A stretch of DNA of 64,000 bases from Chryseobacterium sp. Leaf404 (GCF_001424145.1 NZ_LMQM01000010.1:568833-632832), one strand, 5' to 3'. Counted from the stretch's first letter, positions 16,856 through 25,946 are shown. Notes: a model not told the origin generated them from the sequence alone. Numbers and translations: made by a program.

Positions 16856-18187
16856 TCAGTATTTATCATTCCATTTTTTCTTAAGTTCGTCATAGATCTT
16901 CTTTTCTGTTGCGTTATTTCCAGGTTCATAAAACTTCACATCTTTAATTTCTTCGGGTAAAAAATCCTGATTAACGAAGTTTCCTTCAAAAGAATGTGCA
17001 TACTTATACTCTTTTCCGTAATCCAAATCTTTCATCAGCTTCGTTGGAGCATTTCTTAAATGTAACGGTACTGGAAGATTTCCGGTTTTCTTTACAAAAG
17101 CCAAAGCAGCATCAATTGCAGCATAAGCAGAATTACTTTTAGGAGAAACCGCCAGATAAATCGCAGTTTCACTCAGTAAAATTCTCGCTTCCGGATTTCC
17201 AATCACGTTAATTGCCTGAAAACAGTTATTCGCAATAACCAAAGCATTCGGATTAGCCAAACCAATATCTTCAGAAGCTAAAATCAGCATTCTCCGTGCA
17301 ATAAATTTAATATCTTCTCCCCCCGCAATCATCCTGGCCAACCAGTATACTGCTCCGTTAGGATCACTTCCACGCATTGATTTGATGAAAGCAGAAATGA
17401 TATCGTAATGCTGTTCTCCATTTTTATCGTAAAGAGCCATCGTTTCCTGAAGAACCGACATCACATCGTCATTCGTAATATTTTTTGTTGATGAATTTTT
17501 AAACTGACTCAGAACCAACTCTACGGAATTAATCAGTTTTCTCCCATCGCCACCGGAATACTGAATGAATGCCTCTTTTTCCATAATTATAAAATCACAG
17601 TTTTCATCTTTATTAAATCTTGCCGAAGCAACATCAATAAGCGCTTCCAGTTTTTCATGACTTAAGCCTTTCAAAACATAAACCTGACTTCTCGACAGCA
17701 GTGCCGAAACCACTTCAAAACTCGGATTTTCTGTAGTTGCACCAATCAAAACCACCCAGCCTTTTTCTACCGCATGAAGAAGAGAATCCTGTTGAGATTT
17801 ATTAAACCTGTGAATCTCATCAATAAAAAGGATAGGAGATTTTCCTGAAAAAAGATTTTGTTTTTTGGCATCTTCAATTACATCCCTCACATCTTTCACT
17901 CCGGAAGAAACTGCCGAAAGTTTAAAAAATTTACGTCCGGATTTTTCTGAAATAATTTCAGCTAAAGTGGTTTTCCCTGTTCCGGGCGGGCCCCAGAGAA
18001 TAAGAGAGTTTAACGAATCATTTTCCAGCATCTTTCTGATGGTGCCTTTTTCTCCTGTAAGGTGCTCCTGGCCTAAAACTTCATCCAAAGTTTTCGGTCT
18101 TAATCTTTCTGCTAAAGGCGTGTTGTGATTCAAGATTTTAGTATTTGCATTGTAATTTTTGAGTGACGGTAAATAAGAATCGATCAA
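16856..18187 (-). CDS. rarA: Replication-associated recombination ATPase RarA (MgsA)
   Basis: A 443-residue AAA+ ATPase that acts at stalled replication forks. PLAERLRPKTLDEVLGQEHL is the family start, then Walker A WGPPGTGKTTLAE, Walker B LFIDEIHRFNKSQQD, sensor 1 GATTENPSF and the C-terminal MgsA tetramerisation domain (MRGSDPNGAVYWLARMI, RRMLILASEDIGLA). The annotated ATG gives an 18-residue extension; an in-frame TTG at 18133-18131 would start at the conserved NHNTPLAER and may be the real start. A minus-strand TAAATTTG box at 18244-18237 fits either choice. Confidence 0.95.
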   Translation of the reverse strand: MIDSYLPSLKNYNANTKILNHNTPLAERLRPKTLDEVLGQEHLTGEKGTIRKMLENDSLNSLILWGPPGTGKTTLAEIISEKSGRKFFKLSAVSSGVKDVRDVIEDAKKQNLFSGKSPILFIDEIHRFNKSQQDSLLHAVEKGWVVLIGATTENPSFEVVSALLSRSQVYVLKGLSHEKLEALIDVASARFNKDENCDFIIMEKEAFIQYSGGDGRKLINSVELVLSQFKNSSTKNITNDDVMSVLQETMALYDKNGEQHYDIISAFIKSMRGSDPNGAVYWLARMIAGGEDIKFIARRMLILASEDIGLANPNALVIANNCFQAINVIGNPEARILLSETAIYLAVSPKSNSAYAAIDAALAFVKKTGNLPVPLHLRNAPTKLMKDLDYGKEYKYAHSFEGNFVNQDFLPEEIKDVKFYEPGNNATEKKIYDELKKKWNDKY

Positions 18188-18236
18188 CCCGGAAATTTAT
18201 CCGGTGAATGAACTGTTTACAGTCTTAAACTTGAAA

Positions 18237-18244
18237 CAAATTTA
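18237..18244 (-). promoter_or_regulatory. -7 promoter box of rarA
   Basis: TAAATTTG on the minus strand, predicting transcription from about 18233. No clear -33 box. Confidence 0.45.
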
Positions 18245-18267
18245 AACTAAATTTCAATTTTTTACCC

Positions 18268-18275
18268 TACTTTTG
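18268..18275 (+). promoter_or_regulatory. -7 promoter box of yidD-lgt
   Basis: TACTTTTG with a predicted start near 18279, only about 4 nt before the TTG start of yidD. Confidence 0.5.
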
Positions 18276-18282
18276 CAATGTT

Positions 18283-18531
18283 TTGAAAATTTCATTCAAT
18301 AAAATCATCACATTTCCTCTGGTAATTCTCGTTAGATTTTACCAATGGTTTATATCGCCACTACTTCCCAAAAACTGCCGGTACGAGCCAACCTGCTCAC
18401 ATTACATGGTAGAATCTCTGCAGGTCCACGGGATTTTTAAAGGATTGTGGCTGGGTGTAAGGAGAATTTTAAAATGTCATCCCTGGGGCGGCAGCGGCTA
18501 CGATCCCGTTCCTCCAAAATCTAATCACTAA
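18283..18531 (+). CDS. yidD: Membrane protein insertion efficiency factor YidD
   Basis: An 82-residue protein that helps insert inner-membrane proteins alongside YidC. The family block [20 protein letters not shown] and [11 protein letters not shown] then [17 protein letters not shown] is complete, with its conserved cysteines. The reading frame begins with TTG; the nearby ATG at 18278 is in another frame and meets a stop after two codons. The predicted transcript start is only about 4 nt upstream. The lgt gene follows 19 bp later, so the two are probably one unit devoted to envelope biogenesis. Confidence 0.93.
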   Translation: MKISFNKIITFPLVILVRFYQWFISPLLPKNCRYEPTCSHYMVESLQVHGIFKGLWLGVRRILKCHPWGGSGYDPVPPKSNH

Positions 18532-18550
18532 TGTTTAAAACATTTTTATA

Positions 18551-19804
18551 ATGAATACTATATTCTTTAGAGTTTATCTAATTATTTTCGCTTTTTTTGT
18601 CCAAAATCTCTTTGCGCAATACTATCCAGATGGTGTTTCTGATGCCAACCTGATTGTGAACAGCCAGTCTGTTCCTGTAAAAGTTTTCACTACTACAGAT
18701 GCCAAGACCTTTGCTGATTTTGCAGGCAAAAATTCACCAAACAGTTTGGTTATTGTAAATAATGCTAATCTTGAAGGTAAAAACGGTTTGGGAGAATATT
18801 ATGATAACTCTTTTATGGTTCTTCAGAAAAACGGGTATCAGTTTTTAAATAAAGATTTTAAGCCAACACAGAATAAAGCAGATTTCAAATATATCCTGAA
18901 GTCTTCAAAACCTTTAACAGAGGCGGATCAGGTTTCTCTGGAAACAGAGTACAAAATCTGGGATCCTTCGGTTGGGATAAAATTAGGCTCATTCACACTG
19001 CATTATTACAGTTTGATGTTTGTATTTGCTTTCGGTTTCGGATATATTTTAATGAAAAAAATATTTGATATCGACCACGTTAACCAAAAATATCTGGATC
19101 CTATTTTTACATGGACATTGATTGGAACTATCCTGGGGGCCAGACTTGGACATGTGATTTTCTATCAGCGTGAACTTTTCAGCGAAGATTTTCTAAGTGT
19201 ATTTCTGCCAATCAGAACAAAACCAGAACTTGAATTCACAGGTTTTTCCGGTTTGGCAAGTCATGGAGCAACAATTGCGCTGATTTTCACAACGCTTTAT
19301 TACTCTTTCAAAATCATCAGAAAAAATCCTTTTTGGGTGTATGACAGGTTGGGAATCGTAGTTTCTCTGGGCGGTGCTTTTGTAAGACTTGGAAACTTTT
19401 TTAATTCAGAAATTGTAGGTAAACAGGTTGATCCGAGCTCACCTTTTGCAATTCTTTTCCCACAGATGAGTGACGAATATGGCTTGAGTGTACCAAGATA
19501 TCCGGGACAGCTTCTTGAAGCTGCAGGTTATATTTTACTCTTCATTTTACTTTGGGTTTTATACAGAAAAACAGATAAAAAATACCAGCAGGGTTGGCTG
19601 TTTGGTTTGTTTTTCATTATTCTTTGGGCAATACGGTTCTTTGTAGAGTTTTTGAAGGAGCCGCAAGGCAAAGAGTACATTTCTATTGGAAGTTTAAATA
19701 CGGGCCAGGTGCTTTCCATTCCTTTTATTATTGCCGGAGTTGTGATTATGATTTACTCTAAAAAAATGAAAATCACTGAGGCTGAAAATGCGAAACCTGA
19801 TTAA
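18551..19804 (+). CDS. lgt: Prolipoprotein diacylglyceryl transferase with an N-terminal extension
   Basis: Transfers a diacylglyceryl group to the lipobox Cys of lipoproteins in the inner membrane. Core motifs are in the second two-thirds: GARLGHVIFYQRE, FSGLASHGATIAL, RLGNFFNSEIVG, RYPGQLLEAAGY and IRFFVEFLKEPQ. At 417 aa it is about 130 residues longer than the usual enzyme. The extra part comes first: a signal-peptide-like helix (RVYLIIFAFFVQNLFAQ) and a roughly 110-residue polar domain (18-140) predicted outside the membrane, before the first core helix (HYYSLMFVFAFGFGYIL). Its role is unknown. It may be co-transcribed with yidD. Confidence 0.94.
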   Translation: MNTIFFRVYLIIFAFFVQNLFAQYYPDGVSDANLIVNSQSVPVKVFTTTDAKTFADFAGKNSPNSLVIVNNANLEGKNGLGEYYDNSFMVLQKNGYQFLNKDFKPTQNKADFKYILKSSKPLTEADQVSLETEYKIWDPSVGIKLGSFTLHYYSLMFVFAFGFGYILMKKIFDIDHVNQKYLDPIFTWTLIGTILGARLGHVIFYQRELFSEDFLSVFLPIRTKPELEFTGFSGLASHGATIALIFTTLYYSFKIIRKNPFWVYDRLGIVVSLGGAFVRLGNFFNSEIVGKQVDPSSPFAILFPQMSDEYGLSVPRYPGQLLEAAGYILLFILLWVLYRKTDKKYQQGWLFGLFFIILWAIRFFVEFLKEPQGKEYISIGSLNTGQVLSIPFIIAGVVIMIYSKKMKITEAENAKPD

Positions 19805-19856
19805 GGTAAATTGCTGTTGGCTTCCAGCTCTTAGCTTTGAAAATACTAACAGAAAG

Positions 19857-21371
19857 TCATAACCTGGTTGTGGCTTTTTTGTTTAATTTAAGAAAGGTAT
19901 TTCCTATTTCATCAATCACATCTGTGGGTTGCATTGCTTCTTTGGAATGCTTTTCAGCTGCTGAATCTGCGGATTTCCCATGAAGCCAGACGCCCAGAAT
20001 TGCAGCTTTTTCAGGTGAGTACTTTTGTGCTACAAGCGAAGTCAGAATTCCTGTAAGAATATCGCCACTTCCACCTTTTGCCAAACCTGAATTTCCTGTG
20101 ATATTATAAAAAACTTTACCATCGGGATTGACGACCTGTGTGTGATGATCTTTTAAAACTATAATAATCTCGAGTTCTCTAGCCTTTGTTTTGGCTAAAT
20201 CTAATCTCTCCAATGAATTTTGAGTTTTGCCGAAAAGCCTTTCAAATTCTTTAGGATGTGGAGTGATGACAGAGTTTTTCGGAATTAATCTTAAATCATT
20301 TTTATTTTTAGAAATAAGATTTAAAGCGTCTGCATCTAAAATGAGAGGATTTTGATGAGTTTTAATGAATTTCAGTAGTGCTTCCTCAGTTTGCTTATCT
20401 GTTCCCAATCCTGGACCTACTCCGTAAACAGCATTTTCCTGATCATCAATTCTGTTGATAATTTTATCGCCACCATTAATAAACATGGCTTCCGGACAGC
20501 TCGTCTGTAAAATTTCATAACCACAATTCGGAGCCAGCACAAAAGTTAATCCTGAACCGGTTTTCAACGCTGCTTTTGTAGCCAAAACTGCCGCACCGAT
20601 TTTCCCGTAACTTCCGCCAACAATAATCGATTTTCCGAAAGTTCCTTTGTGCGAAAAGTCAGGTCTGGGTTTAAAAATATTTAAAATTAATTCATCATCA
20701 ATTACAAAATCATCAGTTTCCGTTTCGTCAATAAACTTTTTTGATAAATTTATATCCAAAACAACTACTTTTCCGGCGAACTTACCGGCTTCAGGATGGA
20801 GAAAGGTCTTTTTCAAAAACTGAAAAGTTAATGTGAAATCCGCTTTAAAGATGACATCGTTTTCGCCATTTAGCTGATCTGCAAACATTCCGGACGGAAT
20901 ATCAATCGAAATTTTTGGAGTATTTTTTAAATTTAAATTTTCAATTAAATCGCGATGAATTCCTTCTGAACATCTAGAAAATCCTGTTCCGAACAATGCA
21001 TCGATCAAAACGGCTTTCTCAAAATTAAACTTGTCCGTTTCATTAAAATCATGAACCGTAATTCCTGAAATATCTTTTATTTTTTTTAAATTGACAGAAG
21101 CGTCATCCGAAAATTTAGAATTTGACTTGTCAACGAAAACATCCACATCAAAACCTTTCAGATAAAGCATCCTTGCAATGGCAAAACCATCGCCGCCGTT
21201 ATTTCCGTTACCGCAGAAAACTGCAAATCGGGTGTGATTTTTACATTTAAAATAAATCCAGTCGACACAACTTTGCGCAGCTCTTTCCATTAAACTAACA
21301 GAGAAAATCGGTTCATTTTGTATCGTATATTGGTCTGCTTTTCTGATATTTTCGGCTGTAAAAATTTTCAT
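19857..21371 (-). CDS. nnr: Bifunctional NAD(P)H-hydrate epimerase/dehydratase
   Basis: Repairs damaged NADH and NADPH hydrates. The N-terminal YjeF epimerase domain (residues 1-~210) shows FCGNGNNGGDGFAIARML. The C-terminal ribokinase-like ADP-dependent dehydratase (~225-504) shows HKGTFGKSIIVGGS, YGVGPGLGTD, LILDADALNLI, VITPHPKEFERL and NSGLAKGGSGDILTGIL with the catalytic Asp. The 504-residue length equals the usual fusion. It is convergent with lgt and divergent from mscL. Confidence 0.96.
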   Translation of the reverse strand: MKIFTAENIRKADQYTIQNEPIFSVSLMERAAQSCVDWIYFKCKNHTRFAVFCGNGNNGGDGFAIARMLYLKGFDVDVFVDKSNSKFSDDASVNLKKIKDISGITVHDFNETDKFNFEKAVLIDALFGTGFSRCSEGIHRDLIENLNLKNTPKISIDIPSGMFADQLNGENDVIFKADFTLTFQFLKKTFLHPEAGKFAGKVVVLDINLSKKFIDETETDDFVIDDELILNIFKPRPDFSHKGTFGKSIIVGGSYGKIGAAVLATKAALKTGSGLTFVLAPNCGYEILQTSCPEAMFINGGDKIINRIDDQENAVYGVGPGLGTDKQTEEALLKFIKTHQNPLILDADALNLISKNKNDLRLIPKNSVITPHPKEFERLFGKTQNSLERLDLAKTKARELEIIIVLKDHHTQVVNPDGKVFYNITGNSGLAKGGSGDILTGILTSLVAQKYSPEKAAILGVWLHGKSADSAAEKHSKEAMQPTDVIDEIGNTFLKLNKKATTRL

Positions 21372-21472
21372 TTGAATTGTTTTTTATTAAATTTAACCAT
21401 AATTATTTAAAATTATTCATCATTCAAATCAAAAAACTACCCAAAACATTTAATATTATTATTTTTAAATGA

Positions 21473-21480
21473 TACTTTTG
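21473..21480 (+). promoter_or_regulatory. -7 promoter box of mscL
   Basis: TACTTTTG, with a predicted leader of about 23 nt before ATG 21507. Confidence 0.6.
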
Positions 21481-21506
21481 TGCAAAACATTTAAAAAATA
21501 AAAATT

Positions 21507-21896
21507 ATGGGATTTGTAAAAGATTTTAAAGATTTTGCTTTCAAAGGAAACGTTGTTGACCTTGCAGTCGGTGTAATTATTGGTGCAGCTTTCAGTGCTA
21601 TCGTAAAATCATTCGTTGATGATATTATTACGCCACTGCTGCTAAATCCGGCGTTGGAAAAGGCAAATGTAAAAAACATTGCAGAACTTTCATGGAACGG
21701 TGTGAAGTATGGGAATTTCCTTTCTTCTGTTATCAGTTTTGTAATCGTAGCATTTGTTTTATTTATGCTCATCAAAGGAATTGCAAGCTTAAGTAAAAAA
21801 GAAGATGCTCCTATTGAAGCTCCTGCAGGACCAACTGAAGACCAAAAATTATTAATGGAAATCAGAGATTTATTGAAATCAAAGAATACTTTATAA
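21507..21896 (+). CDS. mscL: Large-conductance mechanosensitive channel
   Basis: A 129-residue inner-membrane channel that opens under membrane tension and releases solutes at osmotic downshock. The N-terminal amphipathic helix (FVKDFKDFAFKGNVVDLAVG) and first membrane helix (GVIIGAAFSAIVKSFVDDII) carry the family signature; the second helix is FVIVAFVLFMLIKGI, and a charged C-terminal bundle ends the protein. A bidirectional hairpin follows between it and the convergent serA-like gene. Confidence 0.96.
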   Translation: MGFVKDFKDFAFKGNVVDLAVGVIIGAAFSAIVKSFVDDIITPLLLNPALEKANVKNIAELSWNGVKYGNFLSSVISFVIVAFVLFMLIKGIASLSKKEDAPIEAPAGPTEDQKLLMEIRDLLKSKNTL

Positions 21897-21901
21897 AATA
21901 A

Positions 21902-21936
21902 GAAACGCCGCAAAATTTTTGCGGCATTTCTCTTTA
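21902..21936. terminator. Bidirectional intrinsic terminator between mscL and the serA-like gene
   Basis: GCCGCAAAA at 21907-21915 pairs with TTTTGCGGC at 21917-21925; both strands run into T-rich sequence. Confidence 0.75.
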
Positions 21937-21953
21937 TTCCTGAAGATTCAAAA

Positions 21954-22913
21954 TTACTGAATCTGTAAAATACTTGTAATCTGCTCTGCCAGAGAAAGCC
22001 CGATTCTATCCTGAGCTTCGAGCGTTGAAGCACCTGTGTGAGGTGTTACAGAAATTTTAGAATGTGTAATAATTTCTTTTGAAGGCGTTGGCTCGTTAAT
22101 GAAAACATCCAAACCTGCAAATCTCACTTTTCCTGAATCTAAAGCTTCAATCAAAGCAGATTCGTCGATAACACCGCCTCTCGAACAGTTCACGATCGCA
22201 ACACCGTCTTTCATCATTTTAAACTGAGATTTCCCAATCATGTAGCCATCTTTCTGAGCCGGAACGTGAAGTGTAATAAAATCTGCGTGTTTCAGTACTT
22301 CATTCAGCGGTTCAGTTTCAATGTCCACATTAATAAACTGTTTGTTGTAAAAAGTAACTTTAATGCTCGCTTTTCCAATCATATTATCTGCAGCAATCAC
22401 TCTCATACCAAGTCCCAGAGCGATTTTCGCAACTTCCTGTCCTATTCTTCCCATCCCGATAATGCCGATGGTTTTTCCTTTCAATTCGATACCTGCAGCG
22501 TACGCTTTTTTCAGTGAAGCAAACTCAGTATCTCCTACCAAAGGCATTTTTCTATTGGAATCCTGCAAAAATCTTGCTCCTGAAAATAAATGGGCAAAAA
22601 CCAGTTCAGCCACAGATTCTGACGATGCAGAAGGCGTGTTGATCACATGAATTCCTTTTTCTCTCGCATAGTCTACATCAATATTATCCATACCTACTCC
22701 ACCTCTACCGATGATTTCCAGCGACGGGCAGTTATCTATAATATCTTTTCTCACCTGCGTTGCACTTCTTACCAAAACCGTACGGATTTTGTGCTCGTTG
22801 ATGTAATCCAGAAGAAATTCCTGAGGAACTTTTGTGGTAATCACTTCAAAACCTTTTGCTGTCAATGCATCAATTCCGGACTGGTCTAAACCGTCGTTTG
22901 CTAAAACTTTCAT
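21954..22913 (-). CDS. serA: D-3-phosphoglycerate dehydrogenase (2-hydroxyacid dehydrogenase family)
   Basis: Likely catalyses the first step of serine synthesis, oxidising 3-phosphoglycerate with NAD. The 319-residue protein shows RSATQVRKDIIDNCPSLEII, the NAD-binding GIIGMGRIGQEVAKIA, VNCSRGGVIDE with the substrate-binding Arg, and TPHTGASTLEAQDRIG with the catalytic His. There is no C-terminal ACT domain, so it is the short type III form and feedback control by serine through ACT is not expected. A 2-hydroxyacid substrate other than phosphoglycerate cannot be excluded from sequence alone. Confidence 0.9.
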   Translation of the reverse strand: MKVLANDGLDQSGIDALTAKGFEVITTKVPQEFLLDYINEHKIRTVLVRSATQVRKDIIDNCPSLEIIGRGGVGMDNIDVDYAREKGIHVINTPSASSESVAELVFAHLFSGARFLQDSNRKMPLVGDTEFASLKKAYAAGIELKGKTIGIIGMGRIGQEVAKIALGLGMRVIAADNMIGKASIKVTFYNKQFINVDIETEPLNEVLKHADFITLHVPAQKDGYMIGKSQFKMMKDGVAIVNCSRGGVIDESALIEALDSGKVRFAGLDVFINEPTPSKEIITHSKISVTPHTGASTLEAQDRIGLSLAEQITSILQIQ

Positions 22914-23010
22914 AACTAACTTAATCTATTTAAAATGTAAAAAGATTTAAAAATTAAAAGAATCTGCAGCATTTTGCCTTTCATTTCAATTTTTAAACCT
23001 TCTCTTTGAT

Positions 23011-23415
23011 TTAATCTTCTTTAAAAACTTCTATGGTTACCTGTTTTTCAACCATATCCGTAAATCTGCCTTTGTATCTTGTGGCTCTCACCAGATGATT
23101 ATCAATCCAGTGGTAATTTCCGCCTCTTGGTTTTCCGCACAAAACGCTGTGGTATTTGAAACCGTGCTTGTCTAACCAATCAATTGTAATCTGCTTTAAA
23201 TTCTCTGTTCTTGAGGTAAAAAAACAGATCTGATGACCTTCATCGTACCATTTGTTCACTGTTTCCAAAGCATCCGGAAAAGGATCACAGGTCACCATTC
23301 TTTCAGGCTCTTCGTTGGGTACATCTTCCGTAATTGTTCCGTCGATATCGATCAGATAATTCTTTACTCCGTCTTTTAGAATCGGACTGATATGCTCAAT
23401 ATAATTTAGTTCCAT
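23011..23415 (-). CDS. HAD-superfamily hydrolase-like protein
   Basis: A 134-residue cytosolic protein. It has HAD motif I as LIDIDGTITED (nucleophile D23 and D25), then DALETVNKWYDEGHQICFFTSRT, which supplies motif II, and a final WIDNHLVRATRYKGRF. The expected motif III Lys could be in CGKPRGG and the last acidic motif in HWIDN. The substrate is unknown; related flavobacterial proteins are often labelled phosphoheptose isomerase, a name that the HAD motifs do not support. It has its own promoter 20 nt upstream. Confidence 0.75.
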   Translation of the reverse strand: MELNYIEHISPILKDGVKNYLIDIDGTITEDVPNEEPERMVTCDPFPDALETVNKWYDEGHQICFFTSRTENLKQITIDWLDKHGFKYHSVLCGKPRGGNYHWIDNHLVRATRYKGRFTDMVEKQVTIEVFKED

Positions 23416-23434
23416 CGTTAAAATTTTTAAAGTG

Positions 23435-23442
23435 CAAAGTTA
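23435..23442 (-). promoter_or_regulatory. -7 promoter box of the HAD gene
   Basis: TAACTTTG on the minus strand, with a predicted leader of about 16 nt. Confidence 0.6.
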
Positions 23443-23640
23443 AGCATTAATGATGAAACGGAAATATTAATCTTAGTTTATGTTAAAATTTTAACAGAAA
23501 AAACAACTTAAAAATACAAATCACTCCATTCTATTGCACATTTCATAAAAGATGAGGTTTAATTTTATTTAATAAAAAGCCAAAATTTCATAAATATTAA
23601 AAATTTTAAACAATTATTTTACGAAATCGCGATTAAAACT

Positions 23641-23648
23641 TAAATTTG
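23641..23648 (+). promoter_or_regulatory. -7 promoter box of idi, predicting a leaderless message
   Basis: TAAATTTG ends 5 nt before ATG 23654, giving a leader of about 2 nt. No clear -33 box, so confidence is moderate. Confidence 0.5.
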
Positions 23649-23653
23649 TAGGA

Positions 23654-24163
23654 ATGGAAGAATTGGTTGTATTGGTAAATTCCGAAGATAACGTTCTGGG
23701 TTTAATGGAAAAACAGCAGGCTCATATTAATGGTTTGCTTCACCGTGCTTTTTCGGTTTTTTTATTTAACGACAAAGGTGAAATGCTTTTACAGAAGCGT
23801 GCGGAGGGGAAATATCACTCTCCCAAGCAATGGACAAACGCCGTCTGTTCACATCCGAGAATTGACGAAACGTATCTTGAAGGCGCAGAAAGACGGTTGT
23901 CTGAAGAATTAGGAATCAAAACAGATCTTTCAGAAAAATTTCATTTTATCTACAAAGCTGATGTTGGGGGCGGACTTTGGGAGCACGAGCTGGATCATGT
24001 GTTCACAGGAACCTACAGTTCAGGGTTTAATTTGAATAAAAACGAAGTGGCGGAAGTTCGCTATATTTCGCTTTCAGATTTAGATAGAGAAATTTCAGAA
24101 AATCCGGGACAGTTTACCGAATGGTTTAAAATTATTCTCCAAGAATATAAACACAATTTTTAA
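23654..24163 (+). CDS. idi: Isopentenyl-diphosphate Delta-isomerase, type 1 (Nudix)
   Basis: Interconverts isopentenyl and dimethylallyl diphosphate for isoprenoid and menaquinone synthesis. The 169-residue protein has the type 1 signature: catalytic Cys65 in NAVCSHPR, the Nudix-like helix (YLEGAERRLSEELGI) and the second acidic pair in GLWEHELDHVFTG that binds the metal. The gene starts a short run with an unknown secreted protein 8 bp downstream. The promoter box lies so close to the ATG that the message appears almost leaderless. Confidence 0.95.
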   Translation: MEELVVLVNSEDNVLGLMEKQQAHINGLLHRAFSVFLFNDKGEMLLQKRAEGKYHSPKQWTNAVCSHPRIDETYLEGAERRLSEELGIKTDLSEKFHFIYKADVGGGLWEHELDHVFTGTYSSGFNLNKNEVAEVRYISLSDLDREISENPGQFTEWFKIILQEYKHNF

Positions 24164-24171
24164 ATATACTG

Positions 24172-24648
24172 ATGAAAAAATATCTGTTAATAACCGCATT
24201 CTTAGTAAGCACATTTTCTTTCTCACAAAAACCGGGAAAGGAACTTTACGAAAGCGAAAATTATTCAATCAAAATGCCCGATTTGTGGAAGGCAACGAAT
24301 GATGAAGGGATTGTCAATATTTTCCCGACCAATCAGATTGGTGCAATTACCATTTCAGAATATCATGATTTAGATTTGCCGAAAGAGGAAGTAAAGAAAT
24401 TTATTTTAGCTTTATACAATTCTGCAGACGACGAGAAAAAAGTAAAAAACACGGGCAGTAAAAAAGGATACTCAGAATATCAGTATGATTATTTTGATGA
24501 AAAAGAAAATCTTTTTTGGGTTACAAAAGTGTATCAGAAAAACAAAGATTTGTTTTTGGTAAGCATCAACTGTCAGCAAAAACACTGGAACGGAAATTAC
24601 AAAATGCTTTTCAGCGAAGCCTTTGAAAGTTTTAAAATTAAAAAATAA
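24172..24648 (+). CDS. Secreted protein of unknown function
   Basis: A 158-residue protein with a signal peptide (MKKYLLITAFLVSTFSFSQ). The mature part has SENYSIKMPDLWKATNDEG, an opening seen in PsbP/Mog1-like beta-sandwich proteins, and ends in an amphipathic helix (MLFSEAFESFKIKK); the fold suggestion is tentative. It follows idi by 8 bp and precedes gcvT by 71 bp on the same strand, so it is probably transcribed with idi. Confidence 0.7.
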   Translation: MKKYLLITAFLVSTFSFSQKPGKELYESENYSIKMPDLWKATNDEGIVNIFPTNQIGAITISEYHDLDLPKEEVKKFILALYNSADDEKKVKNTGSKKGYSEYQYDYFDEKENLFWVTKVYQKNKDLFLVSINCQQKHWNGNYKMLFSEAFESFKIKK

Positions 24649-24719
24649 AGTCAAAATCTTTACGGACTTCGCTTTAAAATTATTACAATTAGAACAGAAA
24701 ATAAATATAAAAATTAAAC

Positions 24720-25796
24720 ATGAAAAAAACAGCATTGTACGACAAGCACGTTTCTCTGGGAGCGAAAATAGTACCTTTTGCAGGATTTGAAATGCCTGTA
24801 CAATACTCCGGAGTAACGGAAGAACATTTTGCAGTAAGAGAAAAAGCGGGATTGTTTGACGTTTCGCACATGGGACAGTTTTTCATCGAAGGTGCGGGTG
24901 CGAAAGATCTTTTGCAGTTTGTAACCACCAACAATGTAGACGTTCTCGAAAACGGAAAAGCACAGTATTCTTGTCTTCCAAACGAAAATGGCGGAATTGT
25001 GGACGATTTAATTGTTTACAAAATGGCGGACGAAAAATATTTTGTGGTTGTAAATGCTTCAAACATCGATAAAGACTGGGATCACATCTCAAAATACAAT
25101 ACTTTCGGAGCGAAAATGACCAATGCTTCAGACGAAATGTCTCTGTTGGCAGTTCAGGGTCCGAAAGCGACAGAAATTCTTCAGAAAATCACAGAAACCA
25201 ACCTTTCAGAAATTCCTTACTACCATTTTACAGTAGGTTCTGTTGCAGGCGTGAGTGATGTTATTATCTCAAACACAGGCTACACGGGAAGCGGTGGTTT
25301 TGAGATTTATTTCAACAATCAGAATGCTGAGCAACTTTGGGATGCCATCATCGAAGCCGGTGCCGAAGAAGGAATTATCCCTTGCGGATTAGCTGCCAGA
25401 GACACTTTAAGACTAGAAAAAGGTTTCTGCTTGTACGGAATGGATATCGACGATACCACTTCCCCAATCGAAGCCGGTTTAGGATGGATCACAAAATTCG
25501 ATAAAGATTTTGTTTCCAAAGAGACTTTTGCAAAACAGAAAGAAGAAGGCGTTACCAGAAAATTAGTAGGTTTTGAACTGACAGACAAAGGAGTTCCAAG
25601 ACACGACTACCCTGTCGTAGACGCAGAAGGAAACGTGATCGGAAAAGTAACTTCAGGAACACAGTCGCCAATGAAGAAAATCGGTTTAGGAATCGCTTAT
25701 GTAGACAAACCTCACTTCAAACTGGGAACTGAAATTTTCATTCAGGTAAGAAACAAAAACATCCCTGCAAAAGTGGTAAAAATGCCATTTGTGTAA
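24720..25796 (+). CDS. gcvT: Aminomethyltransferase, glycine cleavage T protein
   Basis: Transfers the methylene group from the aminomethyl-lipoyl H protein to tetrahydrofolate, releasing ammonia. The 358-residue protein shows [18 protein letters not shown], the active region [22 protein letters not shown], and [14 protein letters not shown] with [19 protein letters not shown], all family blocks, then the C-terminal beta-barrel ([20 protein letters not shown]). The other glycine cleavage genes are not in the window. I looked for a glycine riboswitch in the 71 bp upstream and found no room for one. Confidence 0.97.
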   Translation: MKKTALYDKHVSLGAKIVPFAGFEMPVQYSGVTEEHFAVREKAGLFDVSHMGQFFIEGAGAKDLLQFVTTNNVDVLENGKAQYSCLPNENGGIVDDLIVYKMADEKYFVVVNASNIDKDWDHISKYNTFGAKMTNASDEMSLLAVQGPKATEILQKITETNLSEIPYYHFTVGSVAGVSDVIISNTGYTGSGGFEIYFNNQNAEQLWDAIIEAGAEEGIIPCGLAARDTLRLEKGFCLYGMDIDDTTSPIEAGLGWITKFDKDFVSKETFAKQKEEGVTRKLVGFELTDKGVPRHDYPVVDAEGNVIGKVTSGTQSPMKKIGLGIAYVDKPHFKLGTEIFIQVRNKNIPAKVVKMPFV

Positions 25797-25820
25797 TCAG
25801 GAAATACCTATTTTATAGAA

Positions 25821-25859
25821 AACCGCCTTGTCATAATTGATTAGGCGGTTATTTTTTTT
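25821..25859 (+). terminator. Intrinsic terminator of gcvT
   Basis: AACCGCCT at 25821-25828 pairs with AGGCGGTT at 25843-25850, followed by an eight-T run. Confidence 0.85.
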
Positions 25860-25946
25860 GGAGCTGATTCCAGCTCTCCACTATATCTTTTTTGCCATCC
25901 TCATCCAGCCGCAAAAAAAGGATGCCGTTGCGATCTGGGCTATGAG
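25860..25946 (-). repeat. Dispersed intergenic repeat, copy B
   Basis: On the minus strand it reads CATAGCCC..GATCGCAACGGC, then ATCCTTTTT, a variable centre, AAAAAAGATATAGTGGAGAGC and a CAGCTCC end. It matches copy A (4083-4163) closely in both arms and differs in the centre. Confidence 0.7.

Noticed and set aside
24649..24719. Glycine riboswitch before gcvT
   Set aside because: The gap is only 71 bases and shows neither of the tandem aptamer motifs.
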